This document shows positions 1 to 8,280 of a stretch of 59,803 nt of DNA, piece by piece. This DNA comes from Oscillibacter sp. (GTDB lineage Bacteria; Bacillota; Clostridia; Oscillospirales; Oscillospiraceae), in the NCBI GenBank assembly GCA_017482345.1, contig JAFUNB010000022.1, positions 1 through 59,803 on the forward strand, read 5' to 3'. How positions within the stretch are numbered: position 1 is the stretch's first letter; each line of letters begins with the position of its first letter. The notes below the pieces were generated by a model that was not told the origin of the DNA, ran no database searches, and was given only the letters and a program-made list of their open reading frames with translations. A program made the position numbers and the translations under genes.

Positions 1-763
1 GAAGCGGACGAAAGGAAGCGGAAGTCAGGCGTCGGCCCCGGAGGAGAGATCTGAAAGGGGATCACCTGTGGAACAGCTGCGGGAGCGAAGCAGGGAAGGA
101 CGAAAGGAAACCAACAGAAAGCCGAGTACGGGAACCAGGAAAGAATGCATGAGAAATCAGGCAGGAAAGAATGGGGAAGCCCGGGACGCGAAAGCGGAAC
201 GGGAGCACCGAAGAAGCCACTGTGAGGCAGAAGCGGGAAGAACGGAAAGGAAGAAACAGAAGGCTGAGTAGCCGGAAGCGGAGCAGAAGCGGACGAAAGG
301 AAGCGGAAGGGACGCGGAAAATACGGAAAGCGAAAGCTGGAAGTAAGCACCTGAGGAACAGCTGTGGGAGCGAATCAGGGAAGGGCGAAAGGAAACATAC
401 AGTAAAGCCGAGTACCGGAACCGGGAAGGAATGCACGGGAAACCAGGCAGGAGAGAACGGTGAAAACGCAAGAAGCGAAAGCGGAAGACGAGCACTGAGG
501 AAGCCACTGTGAGGCGGAGACAGGAAGACGAGGGAAAGGAAGAAACAGAGGCTGAGTAGTCAGAACCCAAAACTGACGCAGACGAAAGAACGCGAAAACA
601 GCGGGGGTCAGAAAGCGGAAGGGAAACGGCGATGAGCCGTGGAACGGACGGCCCAGAGAAGTCAGAAACGAAAGTAGAAGACAAGGGTGAGCCAGCAGAA
701 GCAGCTGCAGAGATTGAAGCTGGCGGAAGACGAAAGGAAATTGCAGACGAAACTATTCATTAA
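1..763 (+). repeat. Degenerate ~285-bp tandem repeat, purine-rich
   Basis: The + strand is strongly A/G-rich. The segment GAAGCGGACGAAAGGAAGC occurs at 1 and 286, GGAACAGCTG at 70 and 355, and GCTGAGTAG at 263 and 552, giving a period of 285-289 bp; a third, more diverged copy begins near 571. 285 is a multiple of three, and frame 2 gives related Arg/Lys/Glu-rich peptides in both clear copies (for example EQLRERSREGRKET and EQLWERIREGRKET), but that frame is broken by stops near 271, 346, 451 and 560. The last open stretch starts at ATG 632 and ends at TAA 763. I read it as a decayed coding repeat or a non-coding repeat; no family is recognised. The left end lies outside the window. Confidence 0.55.
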
Positions 764-830
764 GCTGCGTGTGTGGAAGCCGAAAGGCTGAAACCACCTC
801 TTAATGATAGTGGAAATATAAAACAGAGAT

Positions 831-858
831 GTCTCGACTGAAAAGTCGGGACTTTTTT
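831..858 (+). terminator. Rho-independent terminator after the repeat
   Basis: A 9-bp stem (GTCTCGACT / AGTCGGGAC, one G-U pair) with a GAAA loop is followed by six T. It would end any transcript running rightward out of the repeat, which suggests the repeat was once transcribed on this strand. Confidence 0.75.
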
Positions 859-960
859 GTTATAATAAGCTGGCAAAATGGCTTAATAAACAAATAACAT
901 TCTTGAAAAAAGATTCTAATATATGGAGCGGGATTCATGTCGGACACCCTTGCCAAAAAC

Positions 961-997
961 AGCCGGATTTCGATAAGAAATCCGGCTGTTTCTATGT
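961..997. terminator. Hairpin terminator
   Basis: A perfect 11-bp stem AGCCGGATTTC / GAAATCCGGCT with a 5-nt loop is followed by a T-rich run and preceded by an A-rich run, so it could work in both directions. The 100 bases between this and the previous terminator hold no gene I can support; a short RNA there is possible but unproven. Confidence 0.6.
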
Positions 998-1012
998 TTT
1001 ACTGCAACATAA

Positions 1013-1041
1013 TTGCACAGTTTTAAAATGTTTGCTATGAT
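1013..1041 (+). promoter_or_regulatory. Sigma-A promoter for the 1073 gene
   Basis: TTGCAC (1013-1018), a 17-bp spacer and TATGAT (1036-1041) with an extended TG element just upstream of the -10. Confidence 0.75.
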
Positions 1042-1072
1042 ATGAGTAAACGAAAGCGATTGGAGATTTGTT

Positions 1073-1699
1073 ATGAAACGACAGAAAAAACAATATCGTC
1101 CGATTGCTGGACAGAGATGGTACGAAAAGGTTCTGGGCTGGATCACGCAAGAAGAAAATTTTCGATGGTCCGTTATTGGGATGATTTCATATGCAGGTAT
1201 TTTAGTCCTCGGAGGCTATATTTCAGCTAATATTATGAATCGGCCTGACATTGTGGGCGCGGTTATAAAAGTATGGTTTGGCTTTTTCCCGGTTGTAATA
1301 GTATTAGTTATGATTAATCCCTGGAGTGGCGGATGGGGTGTTCAAGCTGAGAAAAAGTTGCAGGGACCAATTAAAGAGTATCTCAGGATACATGGATACA
1401 GCACATATAACGAGCTGGTCGCCCACTGTATGCCCCTAAAGATTCATTTGGGAATTGATTGGACCCTTGAATCTATGCTGCAACATCGGGAATTGATATT
1501 GGAAGAAGATGGTCGTTACCGCCTGCCTACAGATGAAGACCGAAAGAACTGGCGGGAAGAAGACCTTGCAGAATTGAAATGTCTGCAGTTTTTTATACAA
1601 TCTTTTTTGGACTGTATAAAAACTGCAGGCATTTTCTTGCTCCTGCCTCCGTTGTATAGTACAATGGATATAGAAATTTCCTGTTCCCGCTTACAATAA
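1073..1699 (+). CDS. Hypothetical membrane protein
   Basis: A 208-residue protein with no family that I recognise. It has two predicted membrane segments (about residues 31-54 and 62-83), then a soluble region (about 88-170) whose pattern, including YSTYNELVAHC and LEEDGRYRLP, resembles a small winged-helix fold; that is only an impression. ATG 1073 follows a TTGGAG ribosome site and a good promoter. The last ~38 codons are odd: they run through a long inverted repeat (1583-1628) and the likely promoter of the next gene (1637-1665). The original gene may therefore have ended earlier, with the present C-terminus produced by a frameshift or lost stop. Base composition is more AT-rich than its neighbours, which is compatible with recent acquisition. 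Confidence 0.55.
   Translation: MKRQKKQYRPIAGQRWYEKVLGWITQEENFRWSVIGMISYAGILVLGGYISANIMNRPDIVGAVIKVWFGFFPVVIVLVMINPWSGGWGVQAEKKLQGPIKEYLRIHGYSTYNELVAHCMPLKIHLGIDWTLESMLQHRELILEEDGRYRLPTDEDRKNWREEDLAELKCLQFFIQSFLDCIKTAGIFLLLPPLYSTMDIEISCSRLQ
1637..1665 (+). promoter_or_regulatory. Promoter for glycerol dehydrogenase
   Basis: TTGCTC (1637-1642), a 17-bp spacer and TACAAT (1660-1665), placed about 55 bp before the gldA start and inside the 3' end of the upstream reading frame. Confidence 0.6.
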
Positions 1700-1720
1700 A
1701 TTTATGTGGAGGAAACAACT

Positions 1721-2818
1721 ATGGCAAAGATTCTCATCAGCCCCGGCAAGTACGTTCAGGGCGCAGGCGAACTGAAGAAACTGGGCGAGTACGCCGGCGT
1801 ATACGGCAAGAAGGCTCTGGTCCTCATCAGTGCCGGCGGTCAGAAGCGCAGCGGCAAACTGGTTGAGGACAGCTTCGCTGCCGTGGAGACCGCAATGGAG
1901 TTTGCGATTTTCAACGGCGAGTGCTGCAAGACCGAGATCGAGCGTCTGCGGGGCGTCATGCAGGCCTCCGGCTGCGATATGATCATCGGCATCGGCGGCG
2001 GCAAGATCTTCGACACCGCCAAGGCTGTCGCCTACTATGAAAAGACTCCCGTTATCATCTGCCCCACCATCGCCTCCACGGACGCGCCCTGCAGCGCTCT
2101 GTCTGTCATCTACACCGATGACGGCGTGTTTGAGGAATACCTGTTCCTGCCTGCCAACCCCAATCTGGTGCTGATGGACACCGATATCATCGCCGCCTCT
2201 CCCACCCGTCTGACCGTGGCCGGCATGGGCGATGCGCTGGCTACTTATTTCGAGGCCCGCGCCTGTGTGACCAAGGGCGCCGGAACCTGTGCCGGCGGCT
2301 TAAGCACCGAGGCTGCCTACGCGCTGGCCAAGCTCTGCTTCGACACGCTGATGGAGGAGGGCGTCAAGGCCAAGATCGCCCTGGACGCCGGCGCCTGCAC
2401 CACCGCTGTGGAAAAGATCATTGAAGCCAACACTCTGCTCTCCGGCATCGGCTTTGAGAGCTGCGGTCTGGCCGGCGCTCACGCCATCCACAATGGCCTG
2501 ACGGTGCTGCCCGAGTGCCACCACATGTACCACGGCGAGAAGGTCGCCTTCGGTACCATCGCCCAGCTGGTGCTGGAGAATATCCCCGCCGACGAGCTGG
2601 AGGAGATCATTGGCTTCTGCATCGAGGTGGGCCTGCCTGTCACTCTGAAGGGTCTGGGTCTGGAGGAAGTCACCGACGAGAAGATCATGGCCGTGGCTGT
2701 GGCCGCCTGCGCCGAGAACGACACCCTCCACAATATGCCCTTCCAGGTCACCGCCGAGAGCGTGGCCGCCGCCATCAAGGCCGCCGACGCCTATGGCCGC
2801 TATTTCACGGAAGGCTGA
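1721..2818 (+). CDS. gldA: Glycerol dehydrogenase (GldA family)
   Basis: A 365-residue iron/zinc-type alcohol dehydrogenase of the GldA group, which oxidises glycerol to dihydroxyacetone with NAD+ in the cytoplasm. Visible signatures are the nucleotide-binding GGGKIFDTAKA (about residue 90), ASTDAPCSALS (about 115), GMGDALATYFEA with an expected metal-binding Asp, and the two histidine regions GLAGAHAIHNGL and MYHGEKVAFG. The length is usual for the family (about 365). I chose ATG 1721 because GGAGGA lies 8 bp upstream; a GTG at 1706 in the same frame has no site of its own. It appears monocistronic, with its own promoter and terminator and no dihydroxyacetone kinase nearby. A related short-chain polyol or hydroxyketone substrate cannot be excluded. 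Confidence 0.9.
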   Translation: MAKILISPGKYVQGAGELKKLGEYAGVYGKKALVLISAGGQKRSGKLVEDSFAAVETAMEFAIFNGECCKTEIERLRGVMQASGCDMIIGIGGGKIFDTAKAVAYYEKTPVIICPTIASTDAPCSALSVIYTDDGVFEEYLFLPANPNLVLMDTDIIAASPTRLTVAGMGDALATYFEARACVTKGAGTCAGGLSTEAAYALAKLCFDTLMEEGVKAKIALDAGACTTAVEKIIEANTLLSGIGFESCGLAGAHAIHNGLTVLPECHHMYHGEKVAFGTIAQLVLENIPADELEEIIGFCIEVGLPVTLKGLGLEEVTDEKIMAVAVAACAENDTLHNMPFQVTAESVAAAIKAADAYGRYFTEG

Positions 2819-2837
2819 TCCCTGCAAAATCACAGGA

Positions 2838-2867
2838 AAGCCCTGAGGCATCGCCTCAGGGCTTTTT
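2838..2867. terminator. Terminator between gldA and metQ
   Basis: A 12-bp stem AAGCCCTGAGGC / GCCTCAGGGCTT with a 3-nt loop and a T run ends gldA. The same hairpin could stop the convergent metQ transcript, though its T run on that strand is poor. Confidence 0.85.
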
Positions 2868-2917
2868 GTGTGGGCAGCTATGTGGGATTCCTGTGGCCGA
2901 TCAGACCCGAAACCGTA

Positions 2918-3766
2918 TCAGGCGACCGGGACGACAGCGCCGTCAAAGGACTCCAGAATGAAGTCGTGGATCTCCTCGGACTGCAGAGCGGTTACCAGCG
3001 CCAGGATCGCGGGGGAGTTCTCGTTGCCCTCCTTGACGGCCACGATGTTCACATAGGGGGAATCGGCCGCTTCGATGGCCAGTGCGTCTTCGGAGGGGTT
3101 GAAGCCGGCCTCCAGGGCGTAGTTGACGTTGATGACGGACAGGTCCACTTCCTCCACCGCATTGGGGATCATGGCGGCCTCCAGCTCCTTGAAGGTCAGG
3201 TTCTTGGGGTTCTCCACAATGTCGTTGGGGGTGGCTTCAAGATTGCTGCTGTCCTTCAGCTTGATGAGACCCAGAGACTCCAGCAGCAGGAGCGCGCGGC
3301 CTTCGTTGGTGGGATCGTTGGGGACTGCGATGACAGCGCCGTCGCTCAGCTCCTCCAGCGTGGCGGTCTTACCGGCGTAGACGCCCATGGGCTCGATGTG
3401 GACGCCGCCCACGCTGACCAGATGGGTACCCTCCTTGGCGTTGAAGCTCTCCAGATAGGGGATGTGCTGGAAGTAGTTGGCGTCCTCTTCGCCCTCCTCC
3501 ACGGCGGTGTTGGGCACGATGTAGTCGCCGTATTCATGGATCTGCAGGTCGATGCCCTGCTCCGCCAGATCATCCACTACCTGCTCCAGAATGACGGCGT
3601 GAGGAGTGGAGGAGGCGGCCACGTTCAAAACCGTGGTCTCCTGGACGGGCGTTTCAGCGGGCGTTTCAGCGGGAGTCTCGGTGGGAGCGGCTTCTTCCTT
3701 GCCGCCGCAGGCGGTCAGGGAAAGGGTCAGGATCAGTGCGAATACAAGTGCAAAAATGTTCTTCAT
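2918..3766 (-). CDS. metQ: Methionine ABC transporter, substrate-binding lipoprotein
   Basis: A 282-residue NlpA/MetQ-family lipoprotein. A signal peptide ends in the lipobox LTACGG, followed by a Glu/Thr/Pro-rich linker and then the binding domain starting at TVLNVAASSTPHAVIL. It captures methionine outside the membrane and delivers it to MetI-MetN. ATG 3766 is chosen because GGAGG lies just upstream; an in-frame codon five residues earlier has no site. It is the last gene of metN-metI-metQ, 40 bp after metI. The family contains L- and D-methionine binders; the upstream Met-specific T-box supports methionine here. Confidence 0.92.
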   Translation of the reverse strand: MKNIFALVFALILTLSLTACGGKEEAAPTETPAETPAETPVQETTVLNVAASSTPHAVILEQVVDDLAEQGIDLQIHEYGDYIVPNTAVEEGEEDANYFQHIPYLESFNAKEGTHLVSVGGVHIEPMGVYAGKTATLEELSDGAVIAVPNDPTNEGRALLLLESLGLIKLKDSSNLEATPNDIVENPKNLTFKELEAAMIPNAVEEVDLSVINVNYALEAGFNPSEDALAIEAADSPYVNIVAVKEGNENSPAILALVTALQSEEIHDFILESFDGAVVPVA

Positions 3767-3806
3767 TGTAAATACCTCCAATAATCAGTTGAATCGTTTG
3801 TTTGAG

Positions 3807-4523
3807 TTACCGCAGACGCTTGTCCAGGTGAACGGACAGGCGGCTGAACAGGGATTGAATACATTGGACCAGAATGAGCAGGAAGACCACCGTCACCCAC
3901 ATCATACTGTCCTCCCGGCGCTGATAGCCGTAGCGGATGGCCAGATCGCCCAGACCACCAGCACCGATGGCGCCGGCGATGGCGGTGTAGGCCAAAATGG
4001 TGATGATGGAGATGGAGCCGCCCAAAATCAGAGAGGGGACGGCCTCCGGCAGATAGACCTTCCAGACGATCTGCCACACGGAGGCGCCCATGGACTGGGC
4101 GGCCTCCACGGTGCCGGAATCCACCTCGGACAGGGAGGACTCCACCATGCGGGCGATGAAGGGGGCCGCGGAGATCACCAGCGGCGGGATAGCGCCCAGC
4201 ACGCCGATCTTGGTGCCCACCAGCCATTTCGTCAGGGGCATGACACACACCATCAGGATGATAAAGGGCAGTGACCGGCCCACGTTGATGACCCAGCCCA
4301 GGATCCGGTTTACCAGATGGACCAGCCGGGACAGGACGGGATCGGTCTGCTGGGTGCGTAGGATGCCGTGGTCGCCGGTCAGGACCAGCAGCACGCCAAG
4401 GGGCAGGCCCAGCAGATAGGCGAACAATGTGGAGAACAGCGTCATCAGAAGGGTGTCCCCGCAGCCTTCCAGCAGCAGGCGTCCGTACTCAGACCAAAAC
4501 GCGGATGTGAACAATTCAAACAC
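3807..4523 (-). CDS. metI: Methionine ABC transporter permease
   Basis: A 238-residue MetI-type permease with about five or six membrane segments and the coupling-loop region EAAQSMGASVWQIVWKV that docks onto the ATPase. GTG 4523 is chosen: it has GAGGAGG upstream and overlaps the metN stop by 8 bp, the usual arrangement for translational coupling. Longer in-frame starts would lie deep inside metN. It forms the membrane channel for methionine with MetN and MetQ. Confidence 0.9.
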   Translation of the reverse strand: MFELFTSAFWSEYGRLLLEGCGDTLLMTLFSTLFAYLLGLPLGVLLVLTGDHGILRTQQTDPVLSRLVHLVNRILGWVINVGRSLPFIILMVCVMPLTKWLVGTKIGVLGAIPPLVISAAPFIARMVESSLSEVDSGTVEAAQSMGASVWQIVWKVYLPEAVPSLILGGSISIITILAYTAIAGAIGAGGLGDLAIRYGYQRREDSMMWVTVVFLLILVQCIQSLFSRLSVHLDKRLR

Positions 4524-5532
4524 GATACTCCACCTCCTCTGCGGTGATATTGTGCTGGGAATGAATATAATTGAGGGCCTTTGCGGCCTCATTGGCATCC
4601 TCCGGCAGGCTTAACAGCATGGTGCCGAAGGCGTGGCCGTTGATGCTGCGGGTATCGGCCGCCAGGATGCTGACCTTCACGCCGCAGTCGATGGCGAGAG
4701 AGGAGATCAGCGGCTGATACACGGTGCCTCCGTTGAAGGAGATGCGGACCGCCCGGGAGGCGGAGGGGATGTGGTCTGTACGGACGCCATTGGGATACAC
4801 CAGCCGGCGGGCGGCGTCCGTGGTGGGATTGGAGAAGATGTCCTGCACCACGCCCTGCTCCGCGACGCTGCCGCCGTCCAGAATGGCCACCCGGGAGCAG
4901 ATCTCCTCGATGACCTGCATCTGATGGGTGATGACCACCACGGTGACGCCCAGGGTCTGGTTCAGCTGCTTGAGCAGGGACAGGATGGAGGCTGTGGTGG
5001 TGGGATCCAGCGCGGAGGTGGCCTCGTCACAGAGGAGGACCTTCGGATCGGTGGCCAGTGCCCGGGCGATGGCCACGCGCTGCTTCTGGCCGCCGGAGAG
5101 CTGGGCGGGATAGGCGTTGGCCTTGTCCGCAAGACCCACCAGCTCCAAAAGCTCCATCGCCCGGCGTTTGGCCTGGGCAGAGGGGATGCCGCACAGCTCC
5201 ATGGGGAAGCACACGTTTTTCAGGCAGGAGCGCTGCATGAGCAGGTTGAAGCTCTGGAAGATCATGGTCACATTCCGGCGGGCCTGCCGCAGGGCGCGGC
5301 CGGAGAGCCGGGTCATGTCCTGCCCGTCTACCAGCACAGTGCCGGAGGTGGGGGTTTCCAGAAGATTCATGCAGCGGACCAGCGTGCTTTTGCCGGCGCC
5401 GGACAGGCCGATGATGCCGTAGATCTCGCCGGGGAAGATGTCCAGATTGATGTCCTCCAGCGCGTGGACAGCCGTTTCGCCGCTGCCGAAGGTTTTGGTC
5501 AGATGCTGGATCTGAATGATGGGATGGTTCAT
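4516..5532 (-). CDS. metN: Methionine ABC transporter ATP-binding protein
   Basis: A 338-residue ATPase with Walker [10 protein letters not shown], signature [15 protein letters not shown], Walker [12 protein letters not shown] and a C-terminal NIL domain (about residues 265-338). In this family the NIL domain binds methionine and inhibits transport when the cell is replete. ATG 5532 is preceded by GAGAGGAG; a longer in-frame extension runs back into the T-box terminator region and is not credible. First gene of metNIQ. Confidence 0.93.
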   Translation of the reverse strand: MNHPIIQIQHLTKTFGSGETAVHALEDINLDIFPGEIYGIIGLSGAGKSTLVRCMNLLETPTSGTVLVDGQDMTRLSGRALRQARRNVTMIFQSFNLLMQRSCLKNVCFPMELCGIPSAQAKRRAMELLELVGLADKANAYPAQLSGGQKQRVAIARALATDPKVLLCDEATSALDPTTTASILSLLKQLNQTLGVTVVVITHQMQVIEEICSRVAILDGGSVAEQGVVQDIFSNPTTDAARRLVYPNGVRTDHIPSASRAVRISFNGGTVYQPLISSLAIDCGVKVSILAADTRSINGHAFGTMLLSLPEDANEAAKALNYIHSQHNITAEEVEYRV

Positions 5533-5562
5533 ATGTTTCGCTCCTCTCCGGAGAAATGGTGA

Positions 5563-5600
5563 TAAAAAAACGTCCCTGATGCACGCATGCATCAAGGACG
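5563..5600 (-). terminator. T-box terminator hairpin
   Basis: CGTCCTTGATGCA pairs with TGCATCAGGGACG, followed by seven T. Its 5' arm overlaps the antiterminator sequence, as required for T-box switching. Confidence 0.9.
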
Positions 5601-5858
5601 ATCGTTAATAAACGTCGTGGTACCACCTTGTTTCGCGCACTCCCTCGCGGAAGCGGCCTTTGAGGGTGCCAACACACCCCTGCGCTGTGACGTGCGCTCA
5701 CGTCGTGACCTATGCCATAGGCGGTCGGCCACGCAACTCCGAGACCATGTTCGGCAGACCCTTCCGTATCCCGTCGCACCATACCGGGACTCTCTGTGAC
5801 GTATCCTTCTGCGTACTCTTCTCTTCATCGTCTTTGCGGTGTTCAGTTTTGTTATCTG
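5563..5858 (-). promoter_or_regulatory. T-box riboswitch, Met (AUG) specifier
   Basis: The leader of metNIQ contains the canonical T-box core AAGGTGGTACCACG (5629-5616) followed by a terminator. CAAGG (5630-5626) can pair with CCTTG (5597-5593) to form the antiterminator in place of the terminator. In stem I the sequence reads GAAC-ATG-GTCTCGGAG, which places AUG at 5748-5746 in the specifier position; an AGAGAG motif lies upstream as expected. Known mechanism: uncharged tRNA-Met pairs with AUG and with the T-box bulge and allows read-through. The transporter is therefore induced by methionine starvation. The start is set from the promoter. Confidence 0.92.
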
Positions 5859-5864
5859 TTGCAT

Positions 5865-5893
5865 AGTGTACTCGTTATCGCTGAAATCGTCAA
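5865..5893 (-). promoter_or_regulatory. Promoter of the metNIQ leader
   Basis: On the minus strand TTGACG (5893-5888), a 17-bp spacer and TACACT (5870-5865). Transcription would start near 5858 and read the T-box. Confidence 0.8.
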
Positions 5894-6014
5894 CGTAAAA
5901 TTAGAACGATTATTTTAGGCGTTTTGACGGATAAAATTGTCGAAGCACACAAAGGTGGACCTTGAAGACCGGACGGCAGAATCGATTTTTGCGGTGCCGC
6001 GGCAGGAAACAACG

Positions 6015-6043
6015 TTGACAACACCGGCCTGAAACCGTACGAT
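6015..6043 (+). promoter_or_regulatory. Promoter for the flavin oxidoreductase
   Basis: TTGACA (6015-6020), a 17-bp spacer and TACGAT (6038-6043), with the start codon about 25 bp beyond the expected transcription start. Confidence 0.75.
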
Positions 6044-6073
6044 AAATCCATAGAAAAAAAGGGAGGGAATTCC

Positions 6074-7105
6074 ATGGAACTGTTATGGCAGCCGGGGAAG
6101 ATCGGCCCGATGGACGTGAAGAACCGGGTGGTGCGTTCCGCCACCAATGAGCATCTCTCGGAGCCCAACGGAGATTTTACGCAGGCCTGGGTGGATACGC
6201 AGGTGGAGCTGGCGGCGCATGAGGTGGGACTGGTCATCACCGGCCACATCTGCGTGGACCGCACCCAGCGGAATGATATCGGCCAGCCGGCCATTGACCG
6301 GGCCACGGATCCGGCCCTGCTGCGGCAGGCGGCGGAGCGCGTCCACGCCTATGGAGGAAAGCTGGTCATGCAGCTGAGCCATACGGGTATCAAGGCGCCG
6401 GAGGCCGTCAACGGCCGCCCGCCCAAGGGGCCCGCGGACTTCACGGCGGAGGAGCTGGATCAGCTGACGGAGAATTTCGTCTTTGCGGCGAAGCTCTGCC
6501 GGGATTGTGGCTTTGACGGCGTGCAGATCCACCACGCCCACGGCTATCTGCTGTCGGAGTTTTTGAATCCGGAGGAGAACACGCGGACGGACGAATACGG
6601 CGGCAGTCTGGAAAACCGCTTCCGCCTGCCGGGACAGATTATCCGGGCGGTGAAGGAGGCCTGTGGGCCGGAGTTTGCCGTACTGGTGAAGATGAACAGC
6701 AACGGCTGCGGCGATCTGCCCGGCGCACTGCGGCTGTTTGAGGAGAGCGGCGTGGACGCCATCGAGGTCAGCGGCGTGGATTTCGCGGGCAGACCCGGCG
6801 TGAAGGAGCCCTTCTACCTGAAAGACCTGCTGGCGGCCCGGGAGGGGATCCGGACGCCTCTGATTTTGGTGGGCGGCATGTTTTCCCGGGAAACCGCGGA
6901 GCAGGTGCTGGCACAGGGCATTGACTTTGCGGCTTTCTGCCGTGCGCTGATCTGCCAGCCGGACTTTGCCGCCAGAATGAAACGGGGCGAGGAGAGCGCC
7001 TGCCTGGCCTGCAACGGCTGCTACCGGGTGTACCGCCAGCGAGGCGTCCGCTGCGTGCAGCATGCGGAGCCGATCCCTCAGCTGGAAAAGCTCTTTTCAA
7101 CCTGA
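6074..7105 (+). CDS. NADH:flavin oxidoreductase, Old Yellow Enzyme family
   Basis: A 343-residue single-domain TIM-barrel FMN enzyme. Seen: the active-site stretch GVQIHHAHGYLLSEFLNP (about residue 150), then TDEYGGSLENR, and the phosphate-binding region LVGGMFSRETAEQ near 280. The C-terminus carries a short cysteine cluster CLACNGCY, as in OYE relatives of the 2,4-dienoyl-CoA/bile-acid reductase group that usually hold a 4Fe-4S cluster, but the extra flavodoxin-like and NAD-binding domains of those longer enzymes are absent. It should reduce an activated C=C bond; the substrate cannot be told. It has its own promoter, a GGAGGG site and a terminator, so it stands alone. Confidence 0.85.
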   Translation: MELLWQPGKIGPMDVKNRVVRSATNEHLSEPNGDFTQAWVDTQVELAAHEVGLVITGHICVDRTQRNDIGQPAIDRATDPALLRQAAERVHAYGGKLVMQLSHTGIKAPEAVNGRPPKGPADFTAEELDQLTENFVFAAKLCRDCGFDGVQIHHAHGYLLSEFLNPEENTRTDEYGGSLENRFRLPGQIIRAVKEACGPEFAVLVKMNSNGCGDLPGALRLFEESGVDAIEVSGVDFAGRPGVKEPFYLKDLLAAREGIRTPLILVGGMFSRETAEQVLAQGIDFAAFCRALICQPDFAARMKRGEESACLACNGCYRVYRQRGVRCVQHAEPIPQLEKLFST

Positions 7106-7116
7106 ATAGAAGCATG

Positions 7117-7149
7117 AAAACCGCCCTTCGTCGTCGAAGGGCGGTTTTT
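7117..7149. terminator. Bidirectional terminator
   Basis: A 14-bp stem AAAACCGCCCTTCG / CGAAGGGCGGTTTT with a TCGT loop lies between two convergent genes and has A and T runs on both sides. Confidence 0.9.
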
Positions 7150-7158
7150 GCAGGGAGG

Positions 7159-7818
7159 TCATCGCTTTTTGTAAACGACCAGCTCGGGATCGGAGCCGTT
7201 TTCGCCGTAGGTGCACACAAGGAGAAACTCCATGTTGGCGGCAATGCCAAAGCATCTGTCCCCGCCAAATTCACAGGCCAGCTGGTTTCCCAGATAGGTG
7301 GCGTCGTCGTCCAGAAATTTGACGCACAGTCCGTTTGGCAGGCGGTATTCCAGGTTGATAAAGCTGCCGGAAAGTACATTCAGATCTTCGATTTTGGGCA
7401 GACCCTCGATCTGCAGCGCATTGAATTCCTCGATGAGCCGGCTTTTGAATTCGGAGAATTTTGCGTCACCGCCGAGGTTTGCATACCGTTTCCAGAAATC
7501 CAATGTGAATTCTCCGTCCGTGTAGCACCATTTGCAGTATTCTTCGTTGAAGCCTCCGTCTTTTTCCTTGCTGGTGGTAGCGTCATTGAGCGACATGCCG
7601 CAGCAGTGGCAGACCATCTGCCGGGGGGAGCCGAGAAGCGTGTTGATCGAAACATCGAACAGCTTTGACAGCAGCTTCAGTGTTTCGGTGTTTGGCGTTG
7701 TTTCGCCGTTTTCCCAGCGGGACACTGCCTGACGGGTGACATATACTTTTTCTGCAAGCTCATCCTGAGATAACCCTGCCTGATTCCGCAATTCCAGTAT
7801 CACATGTTTGGATTCCAT
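7159..7818 (-). CDS. XRE-family regulator with zinc-ribbon domain
   Basis: A 219-residue protein. Residues 1-65 form a Cro/CI-type helix-turn-helix (LSQDELAEKVYVTRQAVSRW). Next comes a zinc-ribbon-like segment with two cysteine pairs (CHCCG and YCKWC) spaced about 25 residues apart, similar to the putative zinc-ribbon domain found fused to XRE proteins in Clostridia. The C-terminal ~100 residues are not recognised. ATG 7818 is chosen because GGAGGTGG precedes it; the in-frame extension upstream would cross the promoter. It is probably a DNA-binding regulator whose signal may be a metal or redox state; targets are unknown. Confidence 0.8.
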   Translation of the reverse strand: MESKHVILELRNQAGLSQDELAEKVYVTRQAVSRWENGETTPNTETLKLLSKLFDVSINTLLGSPRQMVCHCCGMSLNDATTSKEKDGGFNEEYCKWCYTDGEFTLDFWKRYANLGGDAKFSEFKSRLIEEFNALQIEGLPKIEDLNVLSGSFINLEYRLPNGLCVKFLDDDATYLGNQLACEFGGDRCFGIAANMEFLLVCTYGENGSDPELVVYKKR

Positions 7819-7839
7819 AAGCCGTCCACCTCCACGGAT

Positions 7840-7867
7840 AGTATATACCGGATCGCTCCGTCTGCAA
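7840..7867 (-). promoter_or_regulatory. Promoter of the XRE/zinc-ribbon gene
   Basis: Minus strand TTGCAG (7867-7862), a 16-bp spacer and TATACT (7845-7840). Confidence 0.6.
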
Positions 7868-7913
7868 AGCAACCTGCTGTTGCGGGTGCTTTTGGATAAC
7901 ATTCACCTGACAA

Positions 7914-7950
7914 AGAAAAACCACCGGATTTTGACGGAAATCCGGTGGTT
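7914..7950 (-). terminator. Terminator of the small 7958 gene
   Basis: A 13-bp stem AACCACCGGATTT / AAATCCGGTGGTT; on the minus strand it is followed by a T-rich run. Confidence 0.75.
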
Positions 7951-7957
7951 TGCAGAT

Positions 7958-8158
7958 TCAGGGGCGCTCTTCGTCCAGAAGCTCCTCGTGGGACTTCGGC
8001 CGGAGATCGGGATACTGGCTCATGAGCCAGTGCAGCAGCTGCATCTCACTTTCAAAGTGGAAGCTGGAGTGATCCGTTTCCACCGTGCCCTGCCACGTGG
8101 CGTGCTCGGCGGACTCGATGCGGATGGTAAACTGTGCGAGAGGGGCCTTTTCTGCCAT
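7958..8158 (-). CDS. Small hypothetical protein
   Basis: A 66-residue protein starting at ATG 8158 behind AGGAGGAT. The sequence (AQFTIRIESAEHATWQGTV ... EMQLLHWLMSQYP) has alternating charged and hydrophobic residues, with one Trp in a beta-like part and one in a helical part, like small RNA-chaperone-sized or regulatory proteins common in Oscillospiraceae, but I do not recognise the family. There is no signal peptide or membrane segment. It diverges from the TetR gene and has its own terminator. Confidence 0.65.
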   Translation of the reverse strand: MAEKAPLAQFTIRIESAEHATWQGTVETDHSSFHFESEMQLLHWLMSQYPDLRPKSHEELLDEERP

Positions 8159-8209
8159 GCCGGATCCTCCTTTCAGGATGCAGGAATCACAAGAGATATC
8201 AAACAAAAG

Positions 8210-8238
8210 TTGATTTTCTTCATTTTCTCTAGTAAAGT
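8210..8238 (+). promoter_or_regulatory. Likely promoter of the TetR gene
   Basis: TTGATT (8210-8215), a 17-bp spacer and TAAAGT (8233-8238). The -10 is weak, so alternatives nearby (for example TACAAT at 8243) are possible. Confidence 0.45.
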
Positions 8239-8280
8239 ATGTTACAATAATTTACCAAAAGCGTCTACATACAAATCTGT

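Noticed and set aside
1-763. CRISPR array
   Set aside because: The repeat unit is ~285 bp and diverged along its whole length, without short identical repeats and unique spacers; no cas gene is present.
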